Positions 1 through 8,418 of a stretch of 18,683 nucleotides of DNA are shown here, one piece after another. The notes below the pieces were generated by a model, which did no database searches, was not told the origin of the DNA, and worked only from the letters and a program-made list of their open reading frames with translations. A program made the position numbers and the translations under genes. This DNA is from Bacteroidota bacterium (GTDB lineage: Bacteria; Bacteroidota; Bacteroidia; AKYH767-A; CANKSK01), in NCBI GenBank assembly GCA_947485425.1, contig CANKSK010000001.1:1-18683 (forward strand). Direction: 5' to 3'. Numbering within the stretch: position 1 is the first letter of the stretch; every line of letters begins with the position of its first letter.

Positions 1-141
1 CACTGGTCTAAAGACATGGAGGAAGCCTGGACAAGCATTTGCGCGAACGAAAAGGTTTGCGTAAGTGTAGATCTCTTTTTTATGGGTATCGTTTTCTTTA
101 GAAAACAACAGGTTAAGGAACATTTTATCCTGAAATTTTAA
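1..141 (+). CDS. 3' end of an unrecognised gene (46 C-terminal residues)
   Basis: Frame 1 is open from the first base to a TAA at 139-141. The peptide begins HWSKDMEEAW, runs through a hydrophobic stretch (VDLFFMGIVFFRK) and ends KEHFILKF. It reads like the tail of a soluble protein: a tryptophan/acidic helix, a buried beta strand, then a basic strand at the C terminus. I do not recognise the family with confidence. The coding frame is judged real because the residue composition is protein-like and a clean intergenic stretch with a plausible promoter follows the stop. It is truncated by the window edge and its start lies upstream. It reads in the same direction as the ABC ATPase that follows, but 101 bases and a likely promoter separate them, so the two need not be co-transcribed. 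Confidence 0.55.
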   Translation, partial: HWSKDMEEAWTSICANEKVCVSVDLFFMGIVFFRKQQVKEHFILKF

Positions 142-181
142 TTTCCACTTCAAACCAAAAGACCTTCGCCGATTATTTCTA

Positions 182-216
182 TTTGATATATTACCATAAA
201 AATAAATGTACCTTTG
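182..216 (+). promoter_or_regulatory. Candidate Bacteroidota promoter for the ABC ATPase gene
   Basis: TACCTTTG at 209-216 matches the -7 consensus TAnnTTTG exactly. A TTTG at 182-185 could be the -33 element, but the spacer is 23 bases, longer than the usual 19-20, so the upstream half is weak. The -7 element would start transcription around 222-224 and leave a leader of about 20 bases before the ATG at 243. Confidence 0.45.
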
Positions 217-242
217 CCATATAGACTTTTAAATTTTACTCC

Positions 243-920
243 ATGGAGATAATTGCCTTAAAGGATATAGCCAAAACCTATACATTAGGAAGTGAATTCA
301 TTTATGCCCTTAGAGGCATTACATTGAATATTGAAAAAAATGAATTTGTTGCTTTGATGGGTCCCTCCGGCTCCGGAAAATCAACACTCATGAATATCAT
401 TGGCTGTTTAGATACCCCCAGCAAAGGAAGCTATATACTCAATGGCACTTCTGTAGGCAATATGCACGACAATGACCTGGCGGCAATCAGAAACAAAGAA
501 ATTGGTTTTGTTTTTCAAACCTTTAACTTATTGCCCCGATCAACGGCTCTAGAAAATGTATCTCTTCCGCTTGTATATGCAGGCATTGGAAAAAAAGAAA
601 GAGAAGAAAAAGCAGCAGCTATGCTTTCAGAAGTAGGACTTGGCGATAGAATCAAACATAGACCCAATGAGCTTTCAGGAGGACAAAGACAACGTGTTGC
701 CATTGCAAGAGCATTAATCAATAACCCATCCATTATTCTTGCCGATGAACCTACAGGCAATTTGGATACCAAAACATCGATGGAAATCATTTCCCTTTTT
801 CACGCGCTGCATAGCAAAGGCAACACCATCATTATTGTTACGCATGAGGAAGATATCGCAAAAGAAGCAAAAAGAATTATCAGACTCAGGGACGGACAAA
901 TTGAAAGCTACGGAAAATAA
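243..920 (+). CDS. ABC transporter ATP-binding protein, MacB/LolD type
   Basis: This is a 225-residue nucleotide-binding subunit of a type VII (MacB/LolD/FtsE-like) ABC transporter, which couples ATP hydrolysis to mechanical transmission across the periplasm rather than classical import or export. Every motif is present: Walker [10 protein letters not shown] at residues 40-48, Q-loop Gln92 in [10 protein letters not shown], signature [15 protein letters not shown] at 144-158, Walker B IILADEP with Glu169, D-loop GNLD at 172-175 and the H-loop His201 in IIIVTHE. The length is normal for a stand-alone NBD. The start is the first ATG after the candidate promoter. Its stop lies 5 bases from the stop of the convergent MacA-like adaptor gene. 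The adaptor and TolC genes suggest a MacAB-TolC-like exporter, but no permease follows, so the partner may be encoded elsewhere. LolD-like lipoprotein release or a Salmonella-type multidrug/peptide export role cannot be separated from sequence alone. Confidence 0.93.
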   Translation: MEIIALKDIAKTYTLGSEFIYALRGITLNIEKNEFVALMGPSGSGKSTLMNIIGCLDTPSKGSYILNGTSVGNMHDNDLAAIRNKEIGFVFQTFNLLPRSTALENVSLPLVYAGIGKKEREEKAAAMLSEVGLGDRIKHRPNELSGGQRQRVAIARALINNPSIILADEPTGNLDTKTSMEIISLFHALHSKGNTIIIVTHEEDIAKEAKRIIRLRDGQIESYGK

Positions 921-925
921 ACCAC

Positions 926-2269
926 CTATTTTCCTTCTGTCGATTCAAAAAGTTTATCTTTCTCAACCTTCTCCACTTGATTTCCATCCACCAATATTTT
1001 TGAAACGGCACTATAAGGAGCATCTATAATTTCCTCTCCTTCCTTTAAGCCACTGATAATTTCAATATAGTTATTATCTTGTATGCCAGTCTTTACTTTT
1101 CTTTGTTTTGCTTTTCCTTTTTCATACACAAATACACATTCGGAAACGACAGGTTTTGCTGCAGTATTTTTCACATCGCTTCCGGTTTTTTGAGGAGAAT
1201 CTGCTGCGTTTCCGATTTTTTCATCACGCGTAGTCACCGCCTGAATGGGTACACTCAACTTTGAAAAAGATTTGCGCGTACGGATATCTACTGTTGCACT
1301 CATTCCGGGCCTGAATGGAGAGATCTTCCCCTTTATCAATTCAACGTATGACTCTCGTAACAAACGGATTTTAACAGAGAAATTTGTTACCTGATCGGTA
1401 CCTACCCCTACCGTATTTGCAGAACTTGAAACCTCAGTAACTACCCCTTTAAATTTTTTATCATTAAATGCATCTATATCGATGATCGCAGTATCTCCTT
1501 TAGAAACACGCACAATATCATTTTCGCTTACATCTGCATTGATTTCCATATCATTTAAATTGGCAATGATCATCATTTCAGTACCTGCCATTTGCGTAGT
1601 TCCAACAACGCGTTCGCCTTTCTCTATGGCTAGCTTAGAAACGATTCCATCGACAGGAGAAATGAGAACTGTTTTTGAAAGATTGTCTTTTGATTCTTTC
1701 AAAGAAGCCTCTGCACTTTTTACATTATACTCTGCCGCATTTACATTTTGCATCAAGGCTTCTACATCTGCTTTAGCGGTCTGAAAAGCTGAATAAGCGG
1801 CTTCATATTCTGAGTCTGAAATAGCGCCTACATCATGTAATTTTTTATTCCGATTATACGACAATTCTGCTTTGGTAAATTCAAAATTGGCTTGAGAAAG
1901 TCTAGCCTTTGCATTTGCAAGATTAGCCATAGAAGTATTTAAGGATGCAGCAATCCGATCATAGGCCGCTTGATAAATATCCGGCTTTATTTTGGCAAGT
2001 AAATCACCTTTCTTTACCGAATCACCCTCCGCAACTCGCAATTCAATGATTTCACCTGAAACATCAGGACTAATCTTTACCTGCATTTCGGGCTGCACTT
2101 TGCCGTCAGCAGATACGGTCTCCACAATATCCCTGCGAATTGCTTTTTCTACGGCCACCTGAATACCTTTTTCGGATTTAAACCAACCCGATTTAACACC
2201 TATGATGCCCAATATGACAAAGATAATTCCCAAAAAAATAAAAATTCGTACCAACCTGCTTTTTTTCAT
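926..2269 (-). CDS. Periplasmic adaptor (membrane fusion) protein, MacA/HlyD family
   Basis: A 447-residue adaptor that links an inner-membrane transporter to an outer-membrane channel. Order of parts: an N-terminal membrane anchor at about residues 8-27 (IFIFLGIIFVILGIIG) without a lipobox; a first barrel/lipoyl half with GEIIELRVAEGDSVKKGDLL near 72-91; a long alpha-helical hairpin at about 98-195 rich in Ala, Asn and Lys; the second lipoyl half SPVDGIVSKLAIEKGERV near 204-221; then a beta-barrel and membrane-proximal domain. Residues 360-380 form a Lys/Pro/Ala-rich insert within the C-terminal domain. The start ATG at 2269 lies 29 bases after the stop of the TolC-like gene, so the two form an operon. 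The sequence suits ABC-type (MacA) better than RND-type adaptors because the nearby ATPase is MacB-like, but this is inference from context. Confidence 0.9.
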   Translation of the reverse strand: MKKSRLVRIFIFLGIIFVILGIIGVKSGWFKSEKGIQVAVEKAIRRDIVETVSADGKVQPEMQVKISPDVSGEIIELRVAEGDSVKKGDLLAKIKPDIYQAAYDRIAASLNTSMANLANAKARLSQANFEFTKAELSYNRNKKLHDVGAISDSEYEAAYSAFQTAKADVEALMQNVNAAEYNVKSAEASLKESKDNLSKTVLISPVDGIVSKLAIEKGERVVGTTQMAGTEMMIIANLNDMEINADVSENDIVRVSKGDTAIIDIDAFNDKKFKGVVTEVSSSANTVGVGTDQVTNFSVKIRLLRESYVELIKGKISPFRPGMSATVDIRTRKSFSKLSVPIQAVTTRDEKIGNAADSPQKTGSDVKNTAAKPVVSECVFVYEKGKAKQRKVKTGIQDNNYIEIISGLKEGEEIIDAPYSAVSKILVDGNQVEKVEKDKLFESTEGK

Positions 2270-2298
2270 GTAGCTTAATTTTTATAGCTTTTTTACAA

Positions 2299-3729
2299 CT
2301 AAAATGACAAGGGCTTGCCTTGATAGAAATCCAGAATTTTGATCTTGAAAAGATAATCATATTTGGCTTGTATAAAATCTGATTTCGCTCTGGAAAGATT
2401 CGTTTTAACAAGCATAAAATCACTAGAATTTACAGCACCTACATTAAACTTTTGTTCAGTATAGGTATATGCCTCTTGCAAGGCATTCACTTTTTTAACA
2501 TTTGCCTCATATTTTTTTATGCCCGCAATGGCGTCTGCATAGGCCTGAATAACACTTTTTCGCAACTCATTTTTTACCAATTGCTCATTTAAGGAGGCAT
2601 TTTGCATGGCAATCTTTGCCTTGTGAATATTCGTTTTTACGGACCAACCATTGAAGATAGGTATATTACATATCATCCCTATAGACTTATTGATATTATC
2701 CTCCATTTGATTGTTAAAAGGTGTTTTTTCAAAAATAGGAATCCCTCCTTCTGCAAAAACAGGCATTTGATCAGCAGTATACCCTATTAACTGTGTACTC
2801 TGTTTATATCCTACCAATCGCTGGCGCTGATCTGAATATCCCGTACCATATGATCCACTTAATAACAACCTTGGACTCCGCATACCTTGCGTGATTTTCA
2901 CCATTCTGGAAGCACTCAAAGTACGATAGTTTGCCGTTTGAATGCCCGGCTGATTTTTTAATGCCATTTGATATATATCCTCAGCTGCCAATCCGACCAT
3001 GGATTCAACAGGAATCAATACCGAAGGCTTCTCAATTACCATGATATCCGAAGCAGGCAAATCAAGCATTTGAGCCAAACTTAAAGTGGATAACGACAAT
3101 TGATTTTGTGCATTCACCAACAGCAATTCATCTGATGCAAGCTGTGCATCCATATCCAACAAATCTCCTTTTGCTATGGCTCCATTTTCATATAACTTTA
3201 CCGTTCTAACCCTTTGAACCTTGGTATTCTCAACTTGCAGGGCCGACATCTCTGCAAGCTCGGTATTGAAAAGAATCTGCAAATAGGCTGCTGTAATATT
3301 CAATGAAATATCATTACGGATTTTTTCAGTCTCTGACTGATCTGCTAAATAGTCAAGCTGACTTTGCTTTAAGGTATTCACCAGCTGAAAACCATTGAAT
3401 AAAGTAACACTGCTGTTTACTGAAAAATTAAAATTCAAAGTCCTTTCACTCACAAACTGATTGGTAAACTGATCAATGGTTCTTCCAAAATTAAAAAAAT
3501 TATTAACCCCTGAATTCATGGAAGGCACAAAAGCAGCCCTATTTTGACTCACTTTTTCTTTCGTCAGCTCCAAATTTAACTCACTCTGTTTGATCTGTAT
3601 ATTGTTCTTCATCGCATAATCGATGCACTTTTGCAAAGACCATGTAGATTGAGCATAAAGACCTTTTGTGCCAAACATCACAAAAAATGCACAGATACAT
3701 ACTGAAATAAATAAACCTTTTATATTCAT
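2299..3729 (-). CDS. TolC-family outer membrane efflux protein
   Basis: A 476-residue outer-membrane channel protein of the TolC/OEP superfamily. I place the start at the ATG at 3729 because it gives a proper signal peptide (MNIKGLFISVCICAFFVMFG, cleavage near GLYA-Q at residue 26). The open frame extends 82 codons further upstream, but that part is Cys-rich, overlaps the start of the divergent GH3 gene and looks non-coding. Nearby alternative ATGs at 3738 and 3744 would add only 3-5 residues. The mature protein shows the two OEP repeats: the first opens STWSLQKCIDYAMKNN and has the Bacteroidota-typical NFGRTIDQFTNQF loop. The second half ends YTYTEQKFNVGAVNSSDFM near the C terminus, the usual TolC helix. 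It is the first gene of an operon with the adaptor protein. I see no consensus promoter in 3730-3831. Confidence 0.9.
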   Translation of the reverse strand: MNIKGLFISVCICAFFVMFGTKGLYAQSTWSLQKCIDYAMKNNIQIKQSELNLELTKEKVSQNRAAFVPSMNSGVNNFFNFGRTIDQFTNQFVSERTLNFNFSVNSSVTLFNGFQLVNTLKQSQLDYLADQSETEKIRNDISLNITAAYLQILFNTELAEMSALQVENTKVQRVRTVKLYENGAIAKGDLLDMDAQLASDELLLVNAQNQLSLSTLSLAQMLDLPASDIMVIEKPSVLIPVESMVGLAAEDIYQMALKNQPGIQTANYRTLSASRMVKITQGMRSPRLLLSGSYGTGYSDQRQRLVGYKQSTQLIGYTADQMPVFAEGGIPIFEKTPFNNQMEDNINKSIGMICNIPIFNGWSVKTNIHKAKIAMQNASLNEQLVKNELRKSVIQAYADAIAGIKKYEANVKKVNALQEAYTYTEQKFNVGAVNSSDFMLVKTNLSRAKSDFIQAKYDYLFKIKILDFYQGKPLSF

Positions 3730-3831
3730 GAAAAACATATTCATTTGAAGGTGTAAATTTAATGCATTTAAGGATTCATTCGCCAAAAACTTCTCAGAAT
3801 ATCCACAAAATACATTCCAATTTTTGAAAAT

Positions 3832-5343
3832 ATGCTTAATTTTATCGCCATGGGAATAAAAGCAGCTCTCAGCAAGCCTTTGGCAGCAATCATCGCAGCA
3901 AAAAATGCCGCATGGAAAAACCACGCCATCCAAACACAAAATCGTATTTTCAAGGAGCTTGTTGCCGAAGGTCAAAAAACCCTATTCGGCAAAGACCATC
4001 AATTTAAGGATATCCATACCCCCAAGGATTTTAAACAAGCCGTGGCCTTTCAAGATTACGAAGGACTGAAGCCCTATATAGATAAAATTCAAAAAGGAGA
4101 AAAAGACATCCTGTGGACCGGAAAACCCTTGTATCTTTCGAAAACTTCAGGAACCACTTCGGGTGTAAAATATATCCCCATAACCAAGGCATCTATCCCT
4201 TTCCATATCAGTGCAGCAAGAGATGCGCTTCTCATGTATATTCATGAAACAGGAAAATCATCCTTTGTGGATGGAAATATGATCTTTCTTTCTGGCAGCC
4301 CCAAATTAAATACAGATGGTCCTGTTCCAACAGGAAGACTATCAGGTATTGTAAACCATTATGTACCATCCTATCTGAGAACCAATCAGCTGCCTTCCTA
4401 CAATACCAATTGTATCGAAGACTGGGAAGAAAAACTCGATGCGATTGTCAATGAAACCAGCGCAAAAGACATGAGGCTCATCAGTGGCATTCCACCTTGG
4501 GTACAAATGTATTTCGACAAACTAAGTGCAAAAACAGGCAAACCAATCAAAGATATTTTTCCCCATTTTTCACTGTTTGTTTATGGTGGTGTCAATTATG
4601 AACCCTATAGACAACGCATTGAAAATTCAATAGGAAAAAAAATCGACAGCATTGAATTATACCCAGCATCTGAAGGGTTTATAGCGTATCAAGATACACG
4701 AGAAGAAGAAGGATTGCTCCTGCTAACAAATGCAGGAATGTATTATGAGTTTATTCCTGTCAATGAATATTACCAAGAAAACCCCAGCAGGCTGCAACTG
4801 AGCGAAGTAAAAATAGGCATCAATTATGCGCTCATTCTCTCTACCAACGCAGGTCTTTGGGGTTATAGCATTGGAGATACCATACGCTTTGTATCACTAC
4901 AACCTTATCGAATTGTCGTTACCGGACGCATTAAACAATTTTTATCTGCATTTGGTGAACATGTCATTGTTGAAGAAGTAGAAAAAGCGCTTAGAAGTGC
5001 ATCTGAAAATGAAAAAATAGAAATCATCGAATTTACCGTTGCTCCCCAAGTGGCACCAGCATCTGGATTGCCTTACCATGAATGGCTTATTGAGTTTGCG
5101 CAAATTCCGGAAAACATGAATGCCTTTGCCAAAAAACTGGACGATGCATTGAGAACACAGAACATTTATTATAACGATCTTGTAGGAGGGAATGTCATTC
5201 AAAACCTAAAAATTACCTGCCTTAAAAAAGATGCTTTTATTTATTATATGAAATCACAAGGCAAGCTAGGAGGACAAAACAAAGTACCTAGACTTTCCAA
5301 TGACCGAAAAATTGCTGATGAATTGAGCAAATTTACCTTTTAA
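3832..5343 (+). CDS. GH3-family acyl-acid amido synthetase-like protein
   Basis: A 503-residue member of the GH3 branch of the ANL adenylating superfamily, named for plant auxin-responsive proteins that adenylate an acid (such as indole-acetate or jasmonate) and join it to an amino acid. The ATP/AMP-binding motif 1 is LSKTSGTTSGVKYIP at about residues 102-116. Motif 2, the adenine-contacting YPASEG, is at 277-282, and the YGGVNYEPYR segment at 251-260 precedes it. Motif 3 combines GYSIGDTIRF near 344-352 with GRIKQFLSAFGEHV near 365-378. The length is slightly below plant GH3 proteins, as in bacterial members. The acyl substrate cannot be read from the sequence. The start could also be the ATG at 3850 (MGIKAALSKP), which resembles other bacterial N-termini. 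The stop overlaps the stop of the convergent lipoprotein gene. Transcribed alone. Confidence 0.88.
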   Translation: MLNFIAMGIKAALSKPLAAIIAAKNAAWKNHAIQTQNRIFKELVAEGQKTLFGKDHQFKDIHTPKDFKQAVAFQDYEGLKPYIDKIQKGEKDILWTGKPLYLSKTSGTTSGVKYIPITKASIPFHISAARDALLMYIHETGKSSFVDGNMIFLSGSPKLNTDGPVPTGRLSGIVNHYVPSYLRTNQLPSYNTNCIEDWEEKLDAIVNETSAKDMRLISGIPPWVQMYFDKLSAKTGKPIKDIFPHFSLFVYGGVNYEPYRQRIENSIGKKIDSIELYPASEGFIAYQDTREEEGLLLLTNAGMYYEFIPVNEYYQENPSRLQLSEVKIGINYALILSTNAGLWGYSIGDTIRFVSLQPYRIVVTGRIKQFLSAFGEHVIVEEVEKALRSASENEKIEIIEFTVAPQVAPASGLPYHEWLIEFAQIPENMNAFAKKLDDALRTQNIYYNDLVGGNVIQNLKITCLKKDAFIYYMKSQGKLGGQNKVPRLSNDRKIADELSKFTF

Positions 5344-7019
5344 AACTTCAATGTCCACTTGGCATCTACATCCCAATTAGAACGGATTTGTATGGCTTCA
5401 GAATAAATCAAAACCTTTTCAGGCTGCCTCTTTTCATGATAATTACCCGTATCTAATTGACCATTGGCATTGACATCTTCTATCGCTCGCAACTTATATT
5501 TTCCCGGCTCTAAATGATCAATAACAAAATGCCCGGATTCATTTAATATCTGATGCCATACCTCTACTTCTTTTTCATTTACAATACTGATTATATACTG
5601 TGTCTTTTTAACACTATCCAGATTCATTTTCAAATTCAACAAACCATACTCTTCTAAAAAAGAAGTTTTGATCTTCGCATTTACAGTATCATTCCACTGC
5701 CCAAATATGTCGGTAAAGGCGGATGGCAAAAATTTGATTTGATAGTTTGCATTTTGTTTCCATTTATAATTGAATAGCAACTTCCTGCGAATCGAATCCA
5801 TATAAGACAATTGGAAATCTTTAAGCGGAACAGTATCTTCCATACACACTATTTTATTTGCATCAAAAGCAACCAAAGGATGCGCGGATTCAATCATTAG
5901 GGGTGCAAAATATGCTTGTTTGGAAGCAGAAGAAGGGACCACACCTATTTTCAGCTTTTGATTTGATTTTTTATTTTGCCTTCCGCCAATACTCTGCACA
6001 AAAACAGGAACAGGCAAAGTGGTATCTCGCATCAAGCCCGAGCGATCATGAAGTTTTACATACAAAGTATCTTTGTTTTTTATAGTGTTCCATAAAATAA
6101 CCGTGTCTTTATTGGGACTATATTCCTTGATATCCCAAGGCTTTTTCTCCTGAGCTGCAGACAATGCGTTTATATCCATCGACATGGCTGACCTCTTGAA
6201 AACAAGAACATATCGACCAAATTCCGGCGAACTGGCCTTCAAAACATGTTGCCCACTGATCTCTTCAGTAAACATTTTCATTTCAACTTCCTGATGGAGG
6301 TTTGGATCAACTAAGCGATCTGAAAAAGCAATGGCTTCTCCTGGCTGATTATACAAAAAATCTGCATTGCCATCCTTCAAGGCAAAAATCTTTTTAGGTC
6401 CCGAAGGGATATTCTTCAACTCAAACTTCCCATCTTCAGAAGTTTTTGTAAAATAATCAGGTCTGGTTTTATAGGGTAAAGAATCTCCACTCTTTTTATG
6501 ATACAGCAGCACCAATGCATCCTTCACCGGCTGAAGGCTTTTATAATCAATCACCCTGCCGGAAATTCGCATCGAATCCAAATATGACCCGGTGGAAAAT
6601 ACATATCTAAAATTCTTTAGAATATTGTTTTCATTGACATCCACAATCGCATTACCGAAGTTAAAAGTATAGGTTGTGCTGTCATGTATGGATGTTTTAG
6701 ACAAATCTATTTGGATGCTTTTTCTTTTTACCTTAATCTCCGGTTGCACGTCAACAAATGGAGAAATTACCAGCTGTTCATTCAGATTTTTTAAATCTAT
6801 ATATTCATCAAATTGAAGGATGGCTTGATTGGATTTAAGATGAGTAGAAAAATTTGCAGGAGTGCAAAAAAGAACCTTTGGCGGCTGGGTATCCTTAAGC
6901 CCTCCTACAGGTGATACCACATGAGCACATGACATCAAAACAAAAAGTATAAAAAATAAAAAATGATCACGCAAAACAAGAAGAAGGTTCTTCCTCCATT
7001 TTACTTCCCTACTGTTCAC
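5340..7019 (-). CDS. Lipoprotein with Big_5 (Ig-like) and carboxypeptidase-regulatory-like domains
   Basis: A predicted outer-envelope lipoprotein of about 559 residues. From a GTG at 7019 it has a basic n-region, a hydrophobic core (HFLFFILFVL) and a lipobox ending LMSC, with Cys31 as the lipidated residue. A TTG at 7064, overlapping the upstream stop, is also in frame but gives an overlong n-region; no ATG is available before the lipobox. After the Cys comes the Big_5-type opening (GGLKDTQPPKV, then FDEYIDLKNLNEQLVISP), typical of Bacteroidota envelope lipoproteins. A middle carboxypeptidase-regulatory-like beta sandwich reads DGKFELKNIPSGPKKIFAL. The C terminus has a second such domain with a calcium-site-like DVNANGQLD about 45 residues from the end. 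No enzymatic motif is visible, so a surface or periplasmic structural role is likely. It is the last gene of the comF operon. The function of the family is not established. Confidence 0.8.
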   Translation of the reverse strand: MNSREVKWRKNLLLVLRDHFLFFILFVLMSCAHVVSPVGGLKDTQPPKVLFCTPANFSTHLKSNQAILQFDEYIDLKNLNEQLVISPFVDVQPEIKVKRKSIQIDLSKTSIHDSTTYTFNFGNAIVDVNENNILKNFRYVFSTGSYLDSMRISGRVIDYKSLQPVKDALVLLYHKKSGDSLPYKTRPDYFTKTSEDGKFELKNIPSGPKKIFALKDGNADFLYNQPGEAIAFSDRLVDPNLHQEVEMKMFTEEISGQHVLKASSPEFGRYVLVFKRSAMSMDINALSAAQEKKPWDIKEYSPNKDTVILWNTIKNKDTLYVKLHDRSGLMRDTTLPVPVFVQSIGGRQNKKSNQKLKIGVVPSSASKQAYFAPLMIESAHPLVAFDANKIVCMEDTVPLKDFQLSYMDSIRRKLLFNYKWKQNANYQIKFLPSAFTDIFGQWNDTVNAKIKTSFLEEYGLLNLKMNLDSVKKTQYIISIVNEKEVEVWHQILNESGHFVIDHLEPGKYKLRAIEDVNANGQLDTGNYHEKRQPEKVLIYSEAIQIRSNWDVDAKWTLKF

Positions 7020-7060
7020 AATTTTTTGCAATGAATTCAATTTACTTCTTTTTCGCAATA

Positions 7061-7549
7061 TCAATTTTTTTCTATAATAATTTCAATGAGCTGATTCAGA
7101 TATTTCAAATCAATAAGGTCAAATGTATTCAATTCACTGCTATCAACATCAATCAGAAACACAACTTCTTTATTTTCACCAAAGGCAGGAACCACTATTT
7201 CAGAACGAGACAAACTGCTACAGGCAATGTGGCCTGGAAACTGATCCACATCTGGCACAATGATCGCCTCCTTCTGCTCCCAACTCTTTCCGCATACTCC
7301 TTTTCCAAAAGGAATTCGCAAACAGGCAACAGGACCTTGAAAGGGTCCTACTATCAAATTCCGGTCATTCACCATGTAGATACCCACCCATAGAAAATCA
7401 AATGCCTCTTTTAATACGGCCATCGCAGTGGAAAGCCTTGCGACGAAATCTTCCTCGCCTTTTAAAAGCGATTTCAATTGAGGAAGCAGAAACATATATT
7501 TTTCCTCTTTATCGGCAGACGTTGAAAGAGATGTAAAGTTTGTTGACAA
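7061..7549 (-). CDS. msrC: Free methionine-(R)-sulfoxide reductase, GAF fold (fRMsr)
   Basis: A 162-residue GAF-domain enzyme that reduces free methionine-R-sulfoxide in the cytoplasm using thioredoxin-type electrons. It carries the family hallmark VGPFQGPVACLRIPFGKGVCG and the later HIACSSLSRSEIVVP. The three catalytic or resolving cysteines expected in E. coli MsrC/YebR are present as Cys76, Cys86 and Cys110. The substrate-pocket region with Asp and Glu (PDVDQFPGHIAC, SEIVVP) is intact, and the C terminus LIDVDS is normal. The frame has no ATG upstream of residue 19; starting at that ATG (7495) would remove an expected N-terminal helix, so the TTG at 7549 is preferred. It sits 45 bases after comF and its stop overlaps a possible TTG of the following lipoprotein gene, so co-transcription is likely. 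Activity is inferred from family motifs. Confidence 0.9.
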   Translation of the reverse strand: MSTNFTSLSTSADKEEKYMFLLPQLKSLLKGEEDFVARLSTAMAVLKEAFDFLWVGIYMVNDRNLIVGPFQGPVACLRIPFGKGVCGKSWEQKEAIIVPDVDQFPGHIACSSLSRSEIVVPAFGENKEVVFLIDVDSSELNTFDLIDLKYLNQLIEIIIEKN

Positions 7550-7594
7550 TTTTCGTTTACTATTTATTATCTGTGCAGAAAAGATTTCTATATC

Positions 7595-8275
7595 TTATTC
7601 TGCATAAGCAATGGATGCGATGCTGATTCGTATGCCTTCTATCCCTGAAAGCACCTGAACACAAGCCTCAAGTGTAGACCCTGTGGTGATCACATCATCT
7701 ACAAGAAGCACATGCAGATGAACCAACTGAGATACTTCTTCGGCTGCAAAAATACGATTTACATTTTCCCAACGGGAAAAACGATTTTTTTTTGTTTGCG
7801 TTGAGGTAGCTACATTTCGTTTCAATACATGGGGCAAAGATATCCTATTCATGCTTTTGGCCAAGCCATTGGCAAACATTTCACTTTGGTTATACCCACG
7901 CTTTCGCTGTCGCATAGGATGCAGAGGAACGGGAATAATCACTTCTACGGTATTGAAATCAGGCGATTTCATAAGTTCATGACCATAAAGCTCGCCAATC
8001 CGTTCACCAATATCTTTGCGCCCTTTGTATTTTAATTGATGGACCAACTGCTGAACCTTTTCTCCTTTCCGAAAAAAATAATAGGCCGCAGCCGAATGGA
8101 TATCAACCTTTCCCCAAAAATGCCGAATCAAAGGATTGTTCTTTTCCATGTGAAATTCTGTTTTGGGCAAATGATAATGACAAAAGCTGCAAATTAAGTT
8201 TTCCCCTTTATTGAGGTGATTCCCACAAGCACAGCACAATTGCGGGTAAAAAAGCGAAATGAAATCCCTGATCAT
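7595..8275 (-). CDS. comF: ComF family phosphoribosyltransferase-like protein
   Basis: A 226-residue ComF/GntX family protein. The N-terminal zinc-ribbon has Cys14, Cys15, Cys17 and a second pair at Cys29/Cys32 (ICSFC). The C-terminal half is a type I phosphoribosyltransferase fold, with IPVPLHPMRQRKRGYNQSE near 114-132 and the PRPP-binding loop VLLVDDVITTGST at 189-201. In Gram-positive bacteria ComF supports DNA uptake during competence and may be linked to the ssDNA-handling machinery. In Bacteroidota its role is not settled and it is widespread in non-competent strains. The ATG at 8275 is the only good start and gives a full-length protein. It is first in a leftward operon. No TAnnTTTG promoter is visible in the antisense direction of 8276-8420, so the promoter is undetermined. 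Confidence 0.92.
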   Translation of the reverse strand: MIRDFISLFYPQLCCACGNHLNKGENLICSFCHYHLPKTEFHMEKNNPLIRHFWGKVDIHSAAAYYFFRKGEKVQQLVHQLKYKGRKDIGERIGELYGHELMKSPDFNTVEVIIPVPLHPMRQRKRGYNQSEMFANGLAKSMNRISLPHVLKRNVATSTQTKKNRFSRWENVNRIFAAEEVSQLVHLHVLLVDDVITTGSTLEACVQVLSGIEGIRISIASIAYAE

Positions 8276-8314
8276 AAGAAATGATTTTAAAATTGATCCT
8301 AATTGTCTATCAAA

Positions 8315-8344
8315 TTGTTATGCGAAAAAAATATGTTACATTTG
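8315..8344 (+). promoter_or_regulatory. Consensus Bacteroidota promoter for the coiled-coil membrane protein
   Basis: TTG at 8315-8317 and TACATTTG at 8337-8344 are separated by 19 bases, an essentially perfect match to the Bacteroidota form TTG-N19/20-TAnnTTTG used by the primary sigma factor. Transcription would start about 8350, which makes a leader of roughly 65-70 bases before the ATG at 8419. Confidence 0.72.
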
Positions 8345-8354
8345 AGGCATATTT

Positions 8355-8381
8355 GTAGGTTTTTATCAAAAGCAAACCTGC
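8355..8381 (+). promoter_or_regulatory. Possible leader hairpin
   Basis: GTAGGTTT at 8355-8362 and AAACCTGC at 8374-8381 can pair over 8 positions (one T/G wobble) around an 11-base loop. This places a stem at the very 5' end of the transcript predicted from the promoter at 8315-8344. It is not followed by a T-run, so it is not a terminator. It may stabilise the message, or it may be chance. Confidence 0.35.
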
Positions 8382-8418
8382 GATTAGAATGAGGCAATAT
8401 ATACAAAATTTCTAAAAA

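Noticed and set aside
3730..3975. N-terminal extension of the TolC-like frame to 3975
   Set aside because: The extension is Cys-rich with no signal peptide, overlaps the divergent GH3 gene, and the internal ATG at 3729 gives a classical signal sequence.
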